DNA of 64,000 nucleotides from Paenibacillus oceani (lineage in GTDB: Bacteria; Bacillota; Bacilli; Paenibacillales; NBRC-103111): positions 62,001 to 126,000 of the forward strand of contig NZ_JACXJA010000020.1 in assembly GCF_014705615.1 (NCBI RefSeq), given 5' to 3'. Under the pieces are notes generated by a model. It was not told where the DNA came from and searched no databases. It saw only the letters and a list, made by a program, of their open reading frames with translations. Positions 44,663 to 53,517 of the stretch are shown here, piece by piece. A program made the position numbers and the translations under genes. Numbering within the stretch: position 1 is the stretch's first letter; every line of letters begins with the position of its first letter.

Positions 44663-47107
44663 GTGAAAGTCTCTTATCAATGGTTGTCCGAATACGTCGA
44701 TCTGAAAGGGTATACCGCCTCGGAGCTGGCGGAGAAACTGACCCGCAGCGGGATCGAAGTCGATATCGTGGAAAATCGGAACAAAGGCGTCACGAATGTG
44801 GTCGTCGGTTACGTCAAAGCGCGGGAGAAGCATCCCGACGCCGACAAGCTGAGCGTATGCACGGTCGACGCCGGACAGGGCGAAGATTTGCAAATCGTCT
44901 GCGGAGCCAAAAACATAGCGGCCGGGCAAAAAGTTCCGGTAGCGCTCGTAGGCGCCGAGCTGCCTGGTGATCTGAAAATCAAAAGAGCCAAGCTGCGCGG
45001 CGTCGAATCGATGGGAATGATCTGTTCGGCCAAGGAGCTCGGCCTGAATGACAAGCTGCTGCCCAAAGAGCAGCAGGAAGGGATTCTCGTGCTGCCGGAA
45101 GATACGGCGGTCGGCAAGTCGATCCTGGAAGTGCTCGGACTCGATGACGAGGTGATGGAGCTGGATCTGACCCCGAACCGGTCCGACTGCCTGAGCATGA
45201 TCGGCGCCGCTTACGAGATTGCGGCGATCCTTGGCCGCAACGTCGAGCTGCCGAAGGATGAGATCGGTCTCCACCCGTCCCAGACGAAGGTGGCGGACCA
45301 TCTGAGCATCGGCATTACGGCGGCTGAGCTTTGCAGCCGGTATGCGGCTAGACGGATTACCCGGGTAAAGGTCGGGCCGTCCCCGCTATGGCTGCAAAAC
45401 AGGCTGATGGCTGCAGGCATTCGTCCGATCAACAATATCGTGGACATCACCAACTACGTGATGCTGGAGTACGGTCAGCCGCTTCACGCGTTCGACGCGG
45501 ATCTGCTGGAGGGCGGGCGCATCGATGTTCGTCTGGCCGGCGAAGGCGAGAAGCTCGTCACGCTGGATGACAACGAGCGGTCGCTGGAGCCGCACATGCT
45601 GCTGATTACGGACGGTGTGAAACCGATCGCGCTTGCCGGCGTTATGGGCGGCGCCAATTCGGAAGTGTCGCGGGATACGACGACGATCGTGCTGGAATCG
45701 GCCAAGTTCGCGGGCGCGACCGTCCGCAAGACGTCCCGCCAGCTCGGACTCCGTTCGGAAGCGTCGCTGCGCTTCGAGAAGGAATCGAATCCGGAGGCCG
45801 TCATTCCGGCGCTGAACCGTGCCGCGTCGCTGATCGCCGAGCTGACCGGAGGCGAAGTGAACGAAGGGATCGTCGAAGCTGTAACGAAGGAAGCTGAGCC
45901 CGTATCGGTGCGCATCACACTGGAGAAAATCAACCGTTACCTCGGCACGGAACTGGCGATGCTGGAAGTCAAAGTGATTTTGAACCGGCTTCATTTCAAT
46001 TTCGAGGAGCCGGGAGCCGGAGAACTGAACGTCCGCATTCCGATGCGCCGCGGAGATATTACGAGAGATGTCGATCTGATCGAGGAAATCGCCCGTTTGT
46101 ACGGGTATGACAACATTCCTTCGACTCCGATTATGGGCGCGACGACCCCGGGATCGCTAACCCGCGAGCAGTCGTTCCGCCGCGTCATTCGCCGCTTGCT
46201 GACCGAAAGCGGGCTGCACGAGGTTATTACGTATACGTTCACGCATCCGGAGCAGATCGCGAAGTATAGCGGCATGTATCCGGAAGCGAAGCCGATCGCG
46301 CTGTCGATGCCGATGAGCGAGGAGCGCAGCGTGCTTCGGACGAGTCTCGTGCCTCACCTGCTGGATACGGCGGTGTATAACCGGAACCGCAACGTGGACG
46401 ATGTATCGATCTACGAGCTGGGCAACGTGTTCGTCACGTCCGAAGGACAACTGACGACGCTGCCGCAGGAGAAGCTGATGCTGGCGGCGATCTGGACCGG
46501 CCGGCGCGCTCCGGCGCACTGGGGGCATAAAGGCGACAAGGTTGATTTCTATGATATGAAGGGCGTATTCGAGAAGCTGACCGATTACCTCGGGTTGGAG
46601 TCGGTCGGTTACAAGAGTGCCGCTCCGGAAGGATTCCACCCTGGGCGGACGGCCGAGATCACGATTGGTGAAGGGGCGGGAGCCCGCGTCATCGGACGGA
46701 TCGGACAGCTCCACCCGGAGCTGCAGCAGGCCAAAGATTTGGACGATACGTATGTGCTCGAGGTGGAAGTGGAGCCGCTGATGGAGCGTGCTGATTTCCG
46801 CATCGAATACAAGCCGTTGCCTAGAAATCCGGCGATCGGACGCGATATGGCGATCGTCGTAGATTCGGGCGTTGCAGTAGGCGATATCCGGCAAACCGTC
46901 GAAGCGGCGGCAGGCGCCTTGCTCGAATCGATCGACGTCTTCGATATTTATACGGGAGAGCGTCTCGGACAAGGGAAGAAAAGCGTGGCGTTCGCGCTTC
47001 TGTACCGTCATCCGGAGCGTACGCTGACCGATGAAGAGGTCGGAGAGCAGCACGGCAAAGTTGTAGCCGCTCTTGAACAAACATTCGGCGCAGAACTGCG
47101 CAAATAG
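44663..47107 (+). CDS. pheT: Phenylalanine-tRNA ligase beta subunit
   Basis: 814 residues. N-terminal EMAP/OB tRNA-binding domain (VVVGYVKAREKHPDADKL), B3/B4 editing region, B5 domain (about 405-480), catalytic-like core, and C-terminal ferredoxin-fold anticodon-binding domain (YKPLPRNPAIGRDMAIVV onward). GTG start 44663 with GGGAG at suitable spacing. Forms the heterotetramer with PheS and proofreads mischarged tRNA. Ends in a terminator before zapA. Confidence 0.98.
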   Translation: MKVSYQWLSEYVDLKGYTASELAEKLTRSGIEVDIVENRNKGVTNVVVGYVKAREKHPDADKLSVCTVDAGQGEDLQIVCGAKNIAAGQKVPVALVGAELPGDLKIKRAKLRGVESMGMICSAKELGLNDKLLPKEQQEGILVLPEDTAVGKSILEVLGLDDEVMELDLTPNRSDCLSMIGAAYEIAAILGRNVELPKDEIGLHPSQTKVADHLSIGITAAELCSRYAARRITRVKVGPSPLWLQNRLMAAGIRPINNIVDITNYVMLEYGQPLHAFDADLLEGGRIDVRLAGEGEKLVTLDDNERSLEPHMLLITDGVKPIALAGVMGGANSEVSRDTTTIVLESAKFAGATVRKTSRQLGLRSEASLRFEKESNPEAVIPALNRAASLIAELTGGEVNEGIVEAVTKEAEPVSVRITLEKINRYLGTELAMLEVKVILNRLHFNFEEPGAGELNVRIPMRRGDITRDVDLIEEIARLYGYDNIPSTPIMGATTPGSLTREQSFRRVIRRLLTESGLHEVITYTFTHPEQIAKYSGMYPEAKPIALSMPMSEERSVLRTSLVPHLLDTAVYNRNRNVDDVSIYELGNVFVTSEGQLTTLPQEKLMLAAIWTGRRAPAHWGHKGDKVDFYDMKGVFEKLTDYLGLESVGYKSAAPEGFHPGRTAEITIGEGAGARVIGRIGQLHPELQQAKDLDDTYVLEVEVEPLMERADFRIEYKPLPRNPAIGRDMAIVVDSGVAVGDIRQTVEAAAGALLESIDVFDIYTGERLGQGKKSVAFALLYRHPERTLTDEEVGEQHGKVVAALEQTFGAELRK

Positions 47108-47117
47108 AAGGAAATAA

Positions 47118-47162
47118 GACCGTTCACATCGAATGATATAAGCGATGGGGACGGTTTTTTCT
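47118..47162 (+). terminator. Terminator between pheT and zapA
   Basis: ACCGT (47119-47123) plus CATCG (47127-47131) pair with CGATG (47143-47147) and ACGGT (47151-47155); T-run follows. Confidence 0.75.
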
Positions 47163-47233
47163 TTTTCCGCCGCAACCCGTCAATTTTCGACATGATCCGT
47201 GAACCTGTATAGGTTGGAAAGGGTGTGCCTATT

Positions 47234-50200
47234 ATGAGTACGGGCGATAAAATTAGAGTCACGGTCGATATATACGGAACAGAATATAAATTGATGGGCA
47301 GCTCCAGCAGCGGTTATGTCAAGAAGGTTGCGTCTTATGTAGACGAGCAGATGCACAATACGGCCAAAGTGTTTCCGCGATTGGATACACCCCGGCTTGC
47401 CGTGCTTGCGGCTGTTAATATGGCGGACGATTTTTTTAAGCTAGAGTCGTCGCTGGAGCAGGTTCAGCAGCAGATGGAAGGACTTCGGGGAGCCGATCAG
47501 CGGTGCGCGGAGTTGGAAGAAGAGCTTCGCCTGCTGGAGCAGTCGTTTGAGCAGGAGACGAACAAGCTGCGGGAGCGCGAACGGGAGCTGGCGGCTGAAA
47601 TCGGTCAGCTACGCGGGCGTGCCGAACGAAGCGAGCGCGAGCTCGAGTCGGAGCGGCAGAGCAGACAGGCGGCTGAGCAGAAAGCGGCCGGGCGGATTGC
47701 GCAGCTTCAGGAAGAGAAGCAGCAGCTGGAGGAAACGTTCCAGCTGAAGCAGACGTTGATGAAGGAGCAGGAAGAGCAGTTGCTGACCCAGATCGTAGCC
47801 GAACAGGAAGCGCACAAGCAGTCGGTTCAGGAGTTGAATGCGAAGGCGAAGCAGGCGCTCGATGCAGAGCGTCAGCAAAGTCGGGGCCAGCTTGAGGAGG
47901 AGCAACGCAAAGCACGGAAGGCGCTGGAGGAAGAGCGCGCCAAGGCAGCGCAGAAGCTGGAGCAGACGCTTGCGGAAGAGCGGGGCAAGCGGGAGCAGGC
48001 GCTGGAGCAGCTGCGCCGTCAAGGCCAGCAGGCGATCGAACAGGAACGTCTTCAAGGTCAGCAGGGGCTTGAACAGGAGCGGCAGAAAGCAGCGCAGGCG
48101 CTCGAGGAGGAGCGCAAAAATTCGCAGCAAACGCTGGAGGAGCAGCGCGGCAAGTGGCAGCAGACGCTGAAGCAGGAGGGCGAGAAAGCGCAGCAGTTGC
48201 TCGAAGCGGAGCGCCGGAAGCTGGAGCAGGAGCGCAAGCAAGTGCTGGAGGCTATGGAGGCCGCACGCAAGCAGTTCGAGCAGGAGCGTCAACAGGTGCT
48301 GGAGGAACTGGAAGCGGAGCGGCTTAGCGCGGCGCAGTCGCTGGAGGAAGAACGGAGCAAGTGGCAGCAGCAGCTTGCGCAGGCAGACGAATTGTCGCTG
48401 CAAACGTTGGAAGCCGAACGTCAGAAGGCGGAGCAGGAGCGTCAAAAGGTGCTGGACGAGCTGGCGGCGGAACGGGAGAAAGCCGAACGCGAGCGTCAGA
48501 AGGCTGAGCAGACGCTGCAGGAGGAACGCGCGAAGCGTGAGCAGCAGGTAGCGGAGGAAGTGCGCAAAGGCGAGCAGGCGCTCGTCGAGGAGATGCTGCG
48601 CGCCGAGGAAGCGCTGGAGCAGGAGCGTTACCAGGCGGCACAGTCGCTGGAGGAAGAGCGGAGCAAGTGGCAGCAGCAGCTTGCGCAGGCGGACGAATTG
48701 TCGTTGCAGGCGCTGGAAGCGGAACGTCAGAAGGCGGAGCAGGCGCGTCAGCAGTTGCTTGAAGCGCTGGAGAACGAGCGCAAGCAGGCCGAGCAGCAGC
48801 GACAGCAAGCTTTGCAATCGCTGGAAGCGGAGCGGCTTCAGGCGGAACAGGAGAAGCAGCAACTGCTGAAAGCGCTGGAGAACGAGAAGCTTAAATCGAA
48901 GGACGAACGTCAGCAAGCGTTGCAGACGCTGGAAGCGGAGCGTCGGAAATTTGCGAAGGAACGCCAACAGGCCGAGCAATTGCTGGAAGCCGAGCGCCAG
49001 AAGCGGGAGCAGCAACGTTTGCAGGCGGAGCAGGCACTGAAGGAAGAGTTGACGAAGCGTGAGCAGCTGGTGTCGGAGGAAGTGCGCAAGGGCGAGCAAG
49101 CGTTAGTCGAAGAGATGGTTCGTGCCGAGGAGGCGCTGGAGCAGGAACGGGTGAAGGCGAAGCAGGCGCTGGAGGAAGAGCGGAGCAAACGCCAGCAGGC
49201 TTTGCAGGCGCTGGAGGCGGAAAGCCTGAAGGCGGAGCAGGAGCGTCAAAAGTTCGAACAGGAGCGCCAACAGGCCGAACAATTGCTGGAAGCCGAGCGC
49301 CAGAAGCGAGAGCAGCAGCGTTTGCAGGCGGAGCAGGCACTGAAAGAAGAGCTGGCGAAGCGGGAGCGTCAGAAGGCGGAGGAAGTGCGCAAGGTCGAAG
49401 AGGCGCTGGAGGACGAAATGGTTCGCGCCGAAGAAGCGCTGGAGCAGGAGCGGCTGAAAGCGCAGCAGGCGCTTGCGGAAGAGCAGGGTAAATGGCAGCA
49501 GCTGCTAGCGCAGGAACGTCAGCAGGCCGAGCAGGCTCTACAGGAAGAACGGAGCAAGGGACAGCGGCTCCTGGAGGAAGAGCGTCGTAAAAGTGAGCAA
49601 ATTCTTGTTGAAGAGATTATGAAAGCCGAACAGACGCTGGAAGAGGCGCTGCATAAAGGGAAACAGTCGCTGGAGCAGCAGTGGAGCGACAAGGAGCGGA
49701 CGCTGCTGGAACGTATCGGCCAACTCGAACAGGTATACGAGGAAGAGCGGCGCAAAGCGAGCGAGGAACTGGAGCAAGCGCGTCTTCAAGCACAACGGGC
49801 GGTTGAACAGGAACGGCAGACTGCGGCAGCCTTTGCGGAGCAGGAGCGCCTGAAGATCCACGAAGCGCTGGAGGAAGAGCGTCTTCAAGGCATGCTCGCT
49901 CTGGAAGAGGAGCAGTTGAAAGCCGCTAAGGCTTTGGAGGAAGAACGTGCTAAAGCGGTTCAGGCTCTCGAAGCGGAGCGTCGTAAGGCGATGCAGGCCG
50001 AAGAAGAGCGCAAGAAGGCGGTACAGGCGCTTGCGGAAGAGCTGCGTAAAGCGAAGCAGGCACTTGCGGAAGAGCGTTCGATTCTTGAAGAAATGCTGGC
50101 AGAGGAACGTTCCAGAGCGAAGCAGGCTTTGGATGACGAACAGGACAGAGTCGGGCGGATTGCCGAGCAAGCGCGCGCTGAATTCGAACAAACGCTGAAG

Positions 50201-50758
50201 GAACAGCAAAGGAAGTTCGAACAGGCGCTTGCGGAAGAGCGGGCGAGAAGCGAATCGCTGCTGGCGGATGAACTTGCGAAAGCCAGACGAGCTCTCGAGG
50301 AAGAGCGCAGCAAGGCTAGAATGGCTCTCGAAGAAGAGCGCAGCAAGGCCAAGCAAGCGCTGGAAGAGGAGCAACTGGTCGGGGAAATCGCCCTGGAGGA
50401 AGAGCGGGATGCCGCGCAGCGCAAAATCGTTTCGTTGGAGGCAGAGCTGTCCGGACTGCGTTCCCGGCTTGAGGTTGCGGCGACTAGCGTGCGGGATGAG
50501 CTGACGGCGGAGCGTGAACGGGCTGCCAAGCTGGAACAGACGCTCCAGAATGAACGAGCGGAGTTCGAGGCGGAGCGGGACGATATGCGGCTTTCATTCG
50601 GCCGGGAGTGCGGCAGGCTGAAGCACGAGCTGGAGCAGCTGCAAGATGAACGGCTGAAGGATAGCGAGCTGGTGGTGCAGCATCGCAAACTCCAGGAGGA
50701 ATACGCGAAGCTGCAAAACGAATTCAACGAATGGATTCAACTCGTTGAGAAGGATTAG
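47234..50758 (+). CDS. zapA: Giant ZapA-like cell division protein with about 1090-residue coiled coil
   Basis: 1174 residues. Residues 1-85 are a normal ZapA domain (DKIRVTVDIYGTEYKLMGSS, YVKKVASYVDEQM, RLAVLAAVNMADDFFKLE); ZapA binds FtsZ and bundles its filaments at the septum and is usually about 85-200 residues. From about 86 to 1170 the protein is almost pure Glu/Gln/Lys/Arg/Ala/Leu coiled coil with no Pro and little Gly. It is written in 11-residue units such as LEQERQKAAQA, LEEERKNSQQT and LEEQRGKWQQT (33-nt period, 48068-48232). Blocks of 303 and 306 bp are tandemly duplicated. ATG 47234 follows AAAGG; the in-frame GTG nine bases before lies too close to that site. It occupies the usual zapA locus (pheST-zapA-cvpA). 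It could act as a long spacer or lattice linker at the division site. Minus-strand frames within it are artefacts of codon bias. Confidence 0.88.
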   Translation: MSTGDKIRVTVDIYGTEYKLMGSSSSGYVKKVASYVDEQMHNTAKVFPRLDTPRLAVLAAVNMADDFFKLESSLEQVQQQMEGLRGADQRCAELEEELRLLEQSFEQETNKLRERERELAAEIGQLRGRAERSERELESERQSRQAAEQKAAGRIAQLQEEKQQLEETFQLKQTLMKEQEEQLLTQIVAEQEAHKQSVQELNAKAKQALDAERQQSRGQLEEEQRKARKALEEERAKAAQKLEQTLAEERGKREQALEQLRRQGQQAIEQERLQGQQGLEQERQKAAQALEEERKNSQQTLEEQRGKWQQTLKQEGEKAQQLLEAERRKLEQERKQVLEAMEAARKQFEQERQQVLEELEAERLSAAQSLEEERSKWQQQLAQADELSLQTLEAERQKAEQERQKVLDELAAEREKAERERQKAEQTLQEERAKREQQVAEEVRKGEQALVEEMLRAEEALEQERYQAAQSLEEERSKWQQQLAQADELSLQALEAERQKAEQARQQLLEALENERKQAEQQRQQALQSLEAERLQAEQEKQQLLKALENEKLKSKDERQQALQTLEAERRKFAKERQQAEQLLEAERQKREQQRLQAEQALKEELTKREQLVSEEVRKGEQALVEEMVRAEEALEQERVKAKQALEEERSKRQQALQALEAESLKAEQERQKFEQERQQAEQLLEAERQKREQQRLQAEQALKEELAKRERQKAEEVRKVEEALEDEMVRAEEALEQERLKAQQALAEEQGKWQQLLAQERQQAEQALQEERSKGQRLLEEERRKSEQILVEEIMKAEQTLEEALHKGKQSLEQQWSDKERTLLERIGQLEQVYEEERRKASEELEQARLQAQRAVEQERQTAAAFAEQERLKIHEALEEERLQGMLALEEEQLKAAKALEEERAKAVQALEAERRKAMQAEEERKKAVQALAEELRKAKQALAEERSILEEMLAEERSRAKQALDDEQDRVGRIAEQARAEFEQTLKEQQRKFEQALAEERARSESLLADELAKARRALEEERSKARMALEEERSKAKQALEEEQLVGEIALEEERDAAQRKIVSLEAELSGLRSRLEVAATSVRDELTAERERAAKLEQTLQNERAEFEAERDDMRLSFGRECGRLKHELEQLQDERLKDSELVVQHRKLQEEYAKLQNEFNEWIQLVEKD
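48329..48940 (+). repeat. Tandem duplication, 306-bp offset, inside zapA
   Basis: The segment encoding AAQSLEEERSKWQQQLAQAD (48329 onward) recurs at 48635, 306 bp (102 codons) later, with the first 35 or so residues nearly identical and later divergence. Confidence 0.8.
48959..49564 (+). repeat. Tandem duplication, 303-bp unit, inside zapA
   Basis: Two adjacent 101-codon copies (48959-49261 and 49262-49564), both starting ERQQAEQLLEAERQKREQQR and both containing EEVRK and MVRAEEALEQER at the same offset. Differences are scattered substitutions without frameshift. Confidence 0.85.
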
Positions 50759-50776
50759 TCGAGGGGCGCCGGGCGT

Positions 50777-51346
50777 ATGAGTATGAATGAACTCAATACG
50801 CTGGACATTATCGCCGCCGTGCTGATAGTCGGGGCTCTTGCTCTTGGCTACCACCGCGGCTTGATCGCCCAGCTCGTTTCCATCGTCGGCCTGTTCATCG
50901 CCTATTTGGCGGCTTACTGGCTGTACGATGACTTGGCCCCGATCGTAGGACGGTTTATTCCGCTTGACAAGCTTAAGGGTTATCAAGAGTACGCGTTTCT
51001 GCTCGACAGTATCAATTGGAACGTCTACTTTAACAATGCCGTTGCTTTTGCGGTCATTTTTATAGTTGTCAAAATCGGATTTACGATCGTCGGGCGAGTG
51101 CTACACTGGATCGCTTCGATCCCGGGCCTCAAGAAGGTGAACAAATGGAGCGGCGCCCTGCTGGCCTTGTTCGAGGTAGTAGTGCTGTTTACGATCGCGG
51201 TGCTTATCATGAGCATCATCCCTTCGGACTCGCTGCAAAAGACTTTGTCGGAGTCCAGCGCCGCCACTTTCGTTATGGACCGGCTGCCCGAGCTTGCAGA
51301 CCGGCTGCGGGAGTTGTGGAATCAAATTCCGGTGGATAGCGTCTAG
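50777..51346 (+). CDS. CvpA family membrane protein
   Basis: 189 residues, four predicted helices, beginning with NTLDIIAAVLIVGALALGY and containing RGLIAQLVSIVGLFIAYLAA, the CvpA/colicin V production family pattern (YshB-like in Bacilli). Family members are linked to cell envelope and division in several bacteria. ATG 50777 is 18 bp after the zapA stop, so it is translated from the same message. In Bacillus this gene is followed by polX and mutS2; here repeats and an IS-bearing segment follow. Confidence 0.9.
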   Translation: MSMNELNTLDIIAAVLIVGALALGYHRGLIAQLVSIVGLFIAYLAAYWLYDDLAPIVGRFIPLDKLKGYQEYAFLLDSINWNVYFNNAVAFAVIFIVVKIGFTIVGRVLHWIASIPGLKKVNKWSGALLALFEVVVLFTIAVLIMSIIPSDSLQKTLSESSAATFVMDRLPELADRLRELWNQIPVDSV

Positions 51347-51385
51347 ACGCGGCGCGAGCGTGGTGTTTATGGAGGATCGCGGTGA

Positions 51386-51705
51386 CCGCACAATAAGAGC
51401 TTCGAGCATCTCTTATTTGGCCCCGAGGCGCGGATTTCGGGGAAATAGAGGTGGCTGGAAGCTCTTATTTGGCTTGAACAGCCGGGAAATGGCCGGGTGG
51501 CCGCATAATAAGAGCTTCCAGCATCCCTTATTTGGCCCCGAGGCGCGGATTTCGGGGAAATAGAGGTGGCTGGGAGCTCTTATTTGGCTTGAACAGCCGG
51601 GAAATGGCCGGGTGGCCGCATAATAAGAGCTTCCAGCATCCCTTATTTGGCCCCGAGGCGCGGATTTCGGGGAAATAGAGGTGGCTGGAAGTTCTTATTT
51701 GCCTC
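51386..51705. repeat. 115-bp tandem repeats, each a long palindrome
   Basis: Three units start at 51386, 51501 and 51616 (period 115 bp; the last is incomplete). Each contains AATAAGAGCTTCCAGC and its reverse complement GCTGGAAGCTCTTATT around an inner CCCCGA/TCGGGG stem, so each can fold into a hairpin of about 80 nt. The left arm in unit 1 and the right arm in unit 3 each carry substitutions. No T-run follows. Position just after cvpA suggests an mRNA 3'-end structure or a MITE/REP-like element. Confidence 0.85.
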
Positions 51706-51732
51706 CGTTGCTTAGCCTAAGCTGGCTTGGTT

Positions 51733-52434
51733 TCAGCCTCCAGCGGCGAGCGGTAAGCCGCCGACTTCGAACAGCTTGCCGTTCGGCCCATGTTTGGGCA
51801 ACGAGGCCAGCGCTAGTATATCCGGCACCACGGCCGCCGGTTCTTGGCCGGTCGCGTGCATTTCCGTGCGGATTGTACCGGGGTTGTACATATTGGTCAA
51901 GATGCCGTGCGTGATTTCTTCTTCCGCGATCGTGCGGGTCAGCGTTTCGAGTCCGGCCTTGCTAACACTGTACGCGACGTAGCCGCCCGCTCCGTTCTCG
52001 GCGAGGCTGGAGGTGATATTTACGATCCGCCCGTATTTGCGTTCGCGCATAAGGGGGAGGCATGCTTTGGTCATCAGGAATGCACCGGTTAAGTTAACGG
52101 ATATTTGGTAGTTCCACGAATCCAACGAAGTATCAGCTACCGAGCCGAGTTCGACTACAGCAGCGTTATTGATTAACAAGTCGATGCGGCTGTAAGCGGT
52201 CCGGACAAATTCCTGCATGCGAAGAACGTCGCACTCTGAAGCGATGTCCAGGCGAAGCGCCTGAGACCGGCCTCCGGCGGATGCGATCAGACGGGCCGTC
52301 TCTTCAAGTCTGCCGAGCCTCCGCCCGCACAAGATAACGATAGCCCCTTCCTCCGCAAATCGTAAAGCGGTTGCCCTTCCCAATCCGGAACCTGCGCCAG
52401 TCACAACTGCAACTTTCTCAGACAGTATTCCCAT
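51733..52434 (-). CDS. SDR family oxidoreductase
   Basis: 233-residue classical short-chain dehydrogenase: TGAGSGLG cofactor motif, CGRRLGRLEE (Arg pair after beta-2 suggests NADP), NNAAV, catalytic SSLAENGAGGYVAYSVSK (Y and K four apart) and YNPGTIRTEM. ATG 52434 with AGAGGTGG upstream. Alone, oriented opposite to the mutS2-cvpA direction, in the accessory segment. Substrate not recognisable. Confidence 0.9.
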   Translation of the reverse strand: MGILSEKVAVVTGAGSGLGRATALRFAEEGAIVILCGRRLGRLEETARLIASAGGRSQALRLDIASECDVLRMQEFVRTAYSRIDLLINNAAVVELGSVADTSLDSWNYQISVNLTGAFLMTKACLPLMRERKYGRIVNITSSLAENGAGGYVAYSVSKAGLETLTRTIAEEEITHGILTNMYNPGTIRTEMHATGQEPAAVVPDILALASLPKHGPNGKLFEVGGLPLAAGG

Positions 52435-52559
52435 AATACCCACCTCTTTACTTTGTCTTTATCAAAATCATCTTAACAGAAATTTCCGGGTCCAGATAGA
52501 CGTTTACGGTATAAAAATTTTTGATGAAAATGGAAACAATTGTTTAATAAAGGATCGTG

Positions 52560-53460
52560 GGATGAAGGCCGTCCACAGGGAGAAAATCAACTAAAAGTAT
52601 GAGTGGGGACAGAGCGGGTGGTAAATGGGCTGCCCAAAAGCAAACGGAGAGGAAGTAAAGGGAAAGGGGAGGAGCTTGAGGGACGAAGAAAAAGCCGAAG
52701 GAACACAATAAAGAGCCGCAGGAGCAGGATATAGGGTCGAGGGGCGAAATAAAGGTCGAAGGAACGACGAGCAATAAAGTCGAAAAAAGAGAGATAAGAA
52801 ATCGAAGGAACGAGATAAAAGTCGAATGAAGCGAGATCAGAAAAGTCGGAGGAACGGGGCAAAAGTCGAAGGAAAGGAGTTAATCAGTCGAGTGAAGTTA
52901 GTTGAAAAGTCGAAGGAAAGGAGATAAACAGTCGAATGAACAACCTGGGTAAGTCAAAAGAACGAGACAAGAAAGACGAAAGATAAGGAGGAACGAGGTA
53001 AGAAATTGCAGGAATGAGCTGAAAAGTTGAAATAGTCGAGATAATGAGCCGTCGAAGGAATGAGGTGAAAAGTCGAAGGAATGAGGTAAAAAGTCGAAGG
53101 AGAGAGGTGCGAAGTCGAAGTCGAAGGAACAAGAAGAATATTCGAAGAAATGTGACAAAAAAGACGAAAGATAAGAAGAAAAGAGACAAGAAAGACGAAA
53201 GATAAGAAGGAACGAGGCAAGAAATTGCAGGAATGAGCTGAAAAGTTGAAAGAGTCGAGATGATGAGCCGTCGAAGGAACGAGGTAAAAAGTCGAAGGAA
53301 TGAGGTAAAAAGTCGAAGAGGGTGAGATAACAAGTCGAAGGGTGCGAGCTAAGAAAAGCCGAAGGGAAGAGATGAGAGTTGAAGAATCGCGATAAGAAAA
53401 GTCGAAGAAACGAGACAAGAAGTCGAAAAAGTGAGGGAGGAATTCAAAGAAAGTGAAATG
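52560..53460 (+). repeat. Purine-rich degenerate repeat tract, 21-bp period
   Basis: About 900 bp that is overwhelmingly A and G on the plus strand, with roughly two dozen GTCGA or close variants spaced mostly 21 bp apart (for example 53051, 53072, 53093, 53114; 53270, 53291, 53312, 53333). The unit resembles AAGTCGAAGGAATGAGGTAA. A 137-bp block (52964-53100) recurs with few changes at 53183-53319. Long minus-strand frames open in all three phases reflect strand composition, so I do not call genes here. Confidence 0.85.
53453..53460. repeat. Left target-site duplication of the IS element
   Basis: GTGAAATG directly before the IS; the same 8 bp follow the right end at 54945-54952. Confidence 0.85.
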
Positions 53461-53462
53461 GA

Positions 53463-53493
53463 GACTGTCAAGTAAAAAGTGTAACCTCTGAAA
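53463..53493 (+). repeat. IS left inverted repeat
   Basis: Pairs imperfectly with 54912-54942; conserved CTGT, GTG, AACCT and TGAAA blocks. Confidence 0.75.
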
Positions 53494-53517
53494 ACAATAT
53501 CTAGCTACTAGTGAGCC

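Noticed and set aside
47609-50727. Long minus-strand open frames opposite zapA, up to about 500 codons
   Set aside because: Mirror image of the E/Q/K/A/L-rich coding strand; composition is pure Leu/Arg/Gln or Ser/Ala repeats with no recognisable domain. The plus strand has the ZapA domain and correct ribosome site.
51386-51705. CRISPR array
   Set aside because: Units are 115 bp, nearly identical along the whole length and palindromic; there are no variable spacers and no cas genes.
52884-53418. Several overlapping minus-strand open frames of 80-150 codons in the purine-rich tract
   Set aside because: They exist in more than one phase at once, encode only Leu/Phe/Ser/Arg-type repeats and have no ribosome sites. 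They follow from strand composition.
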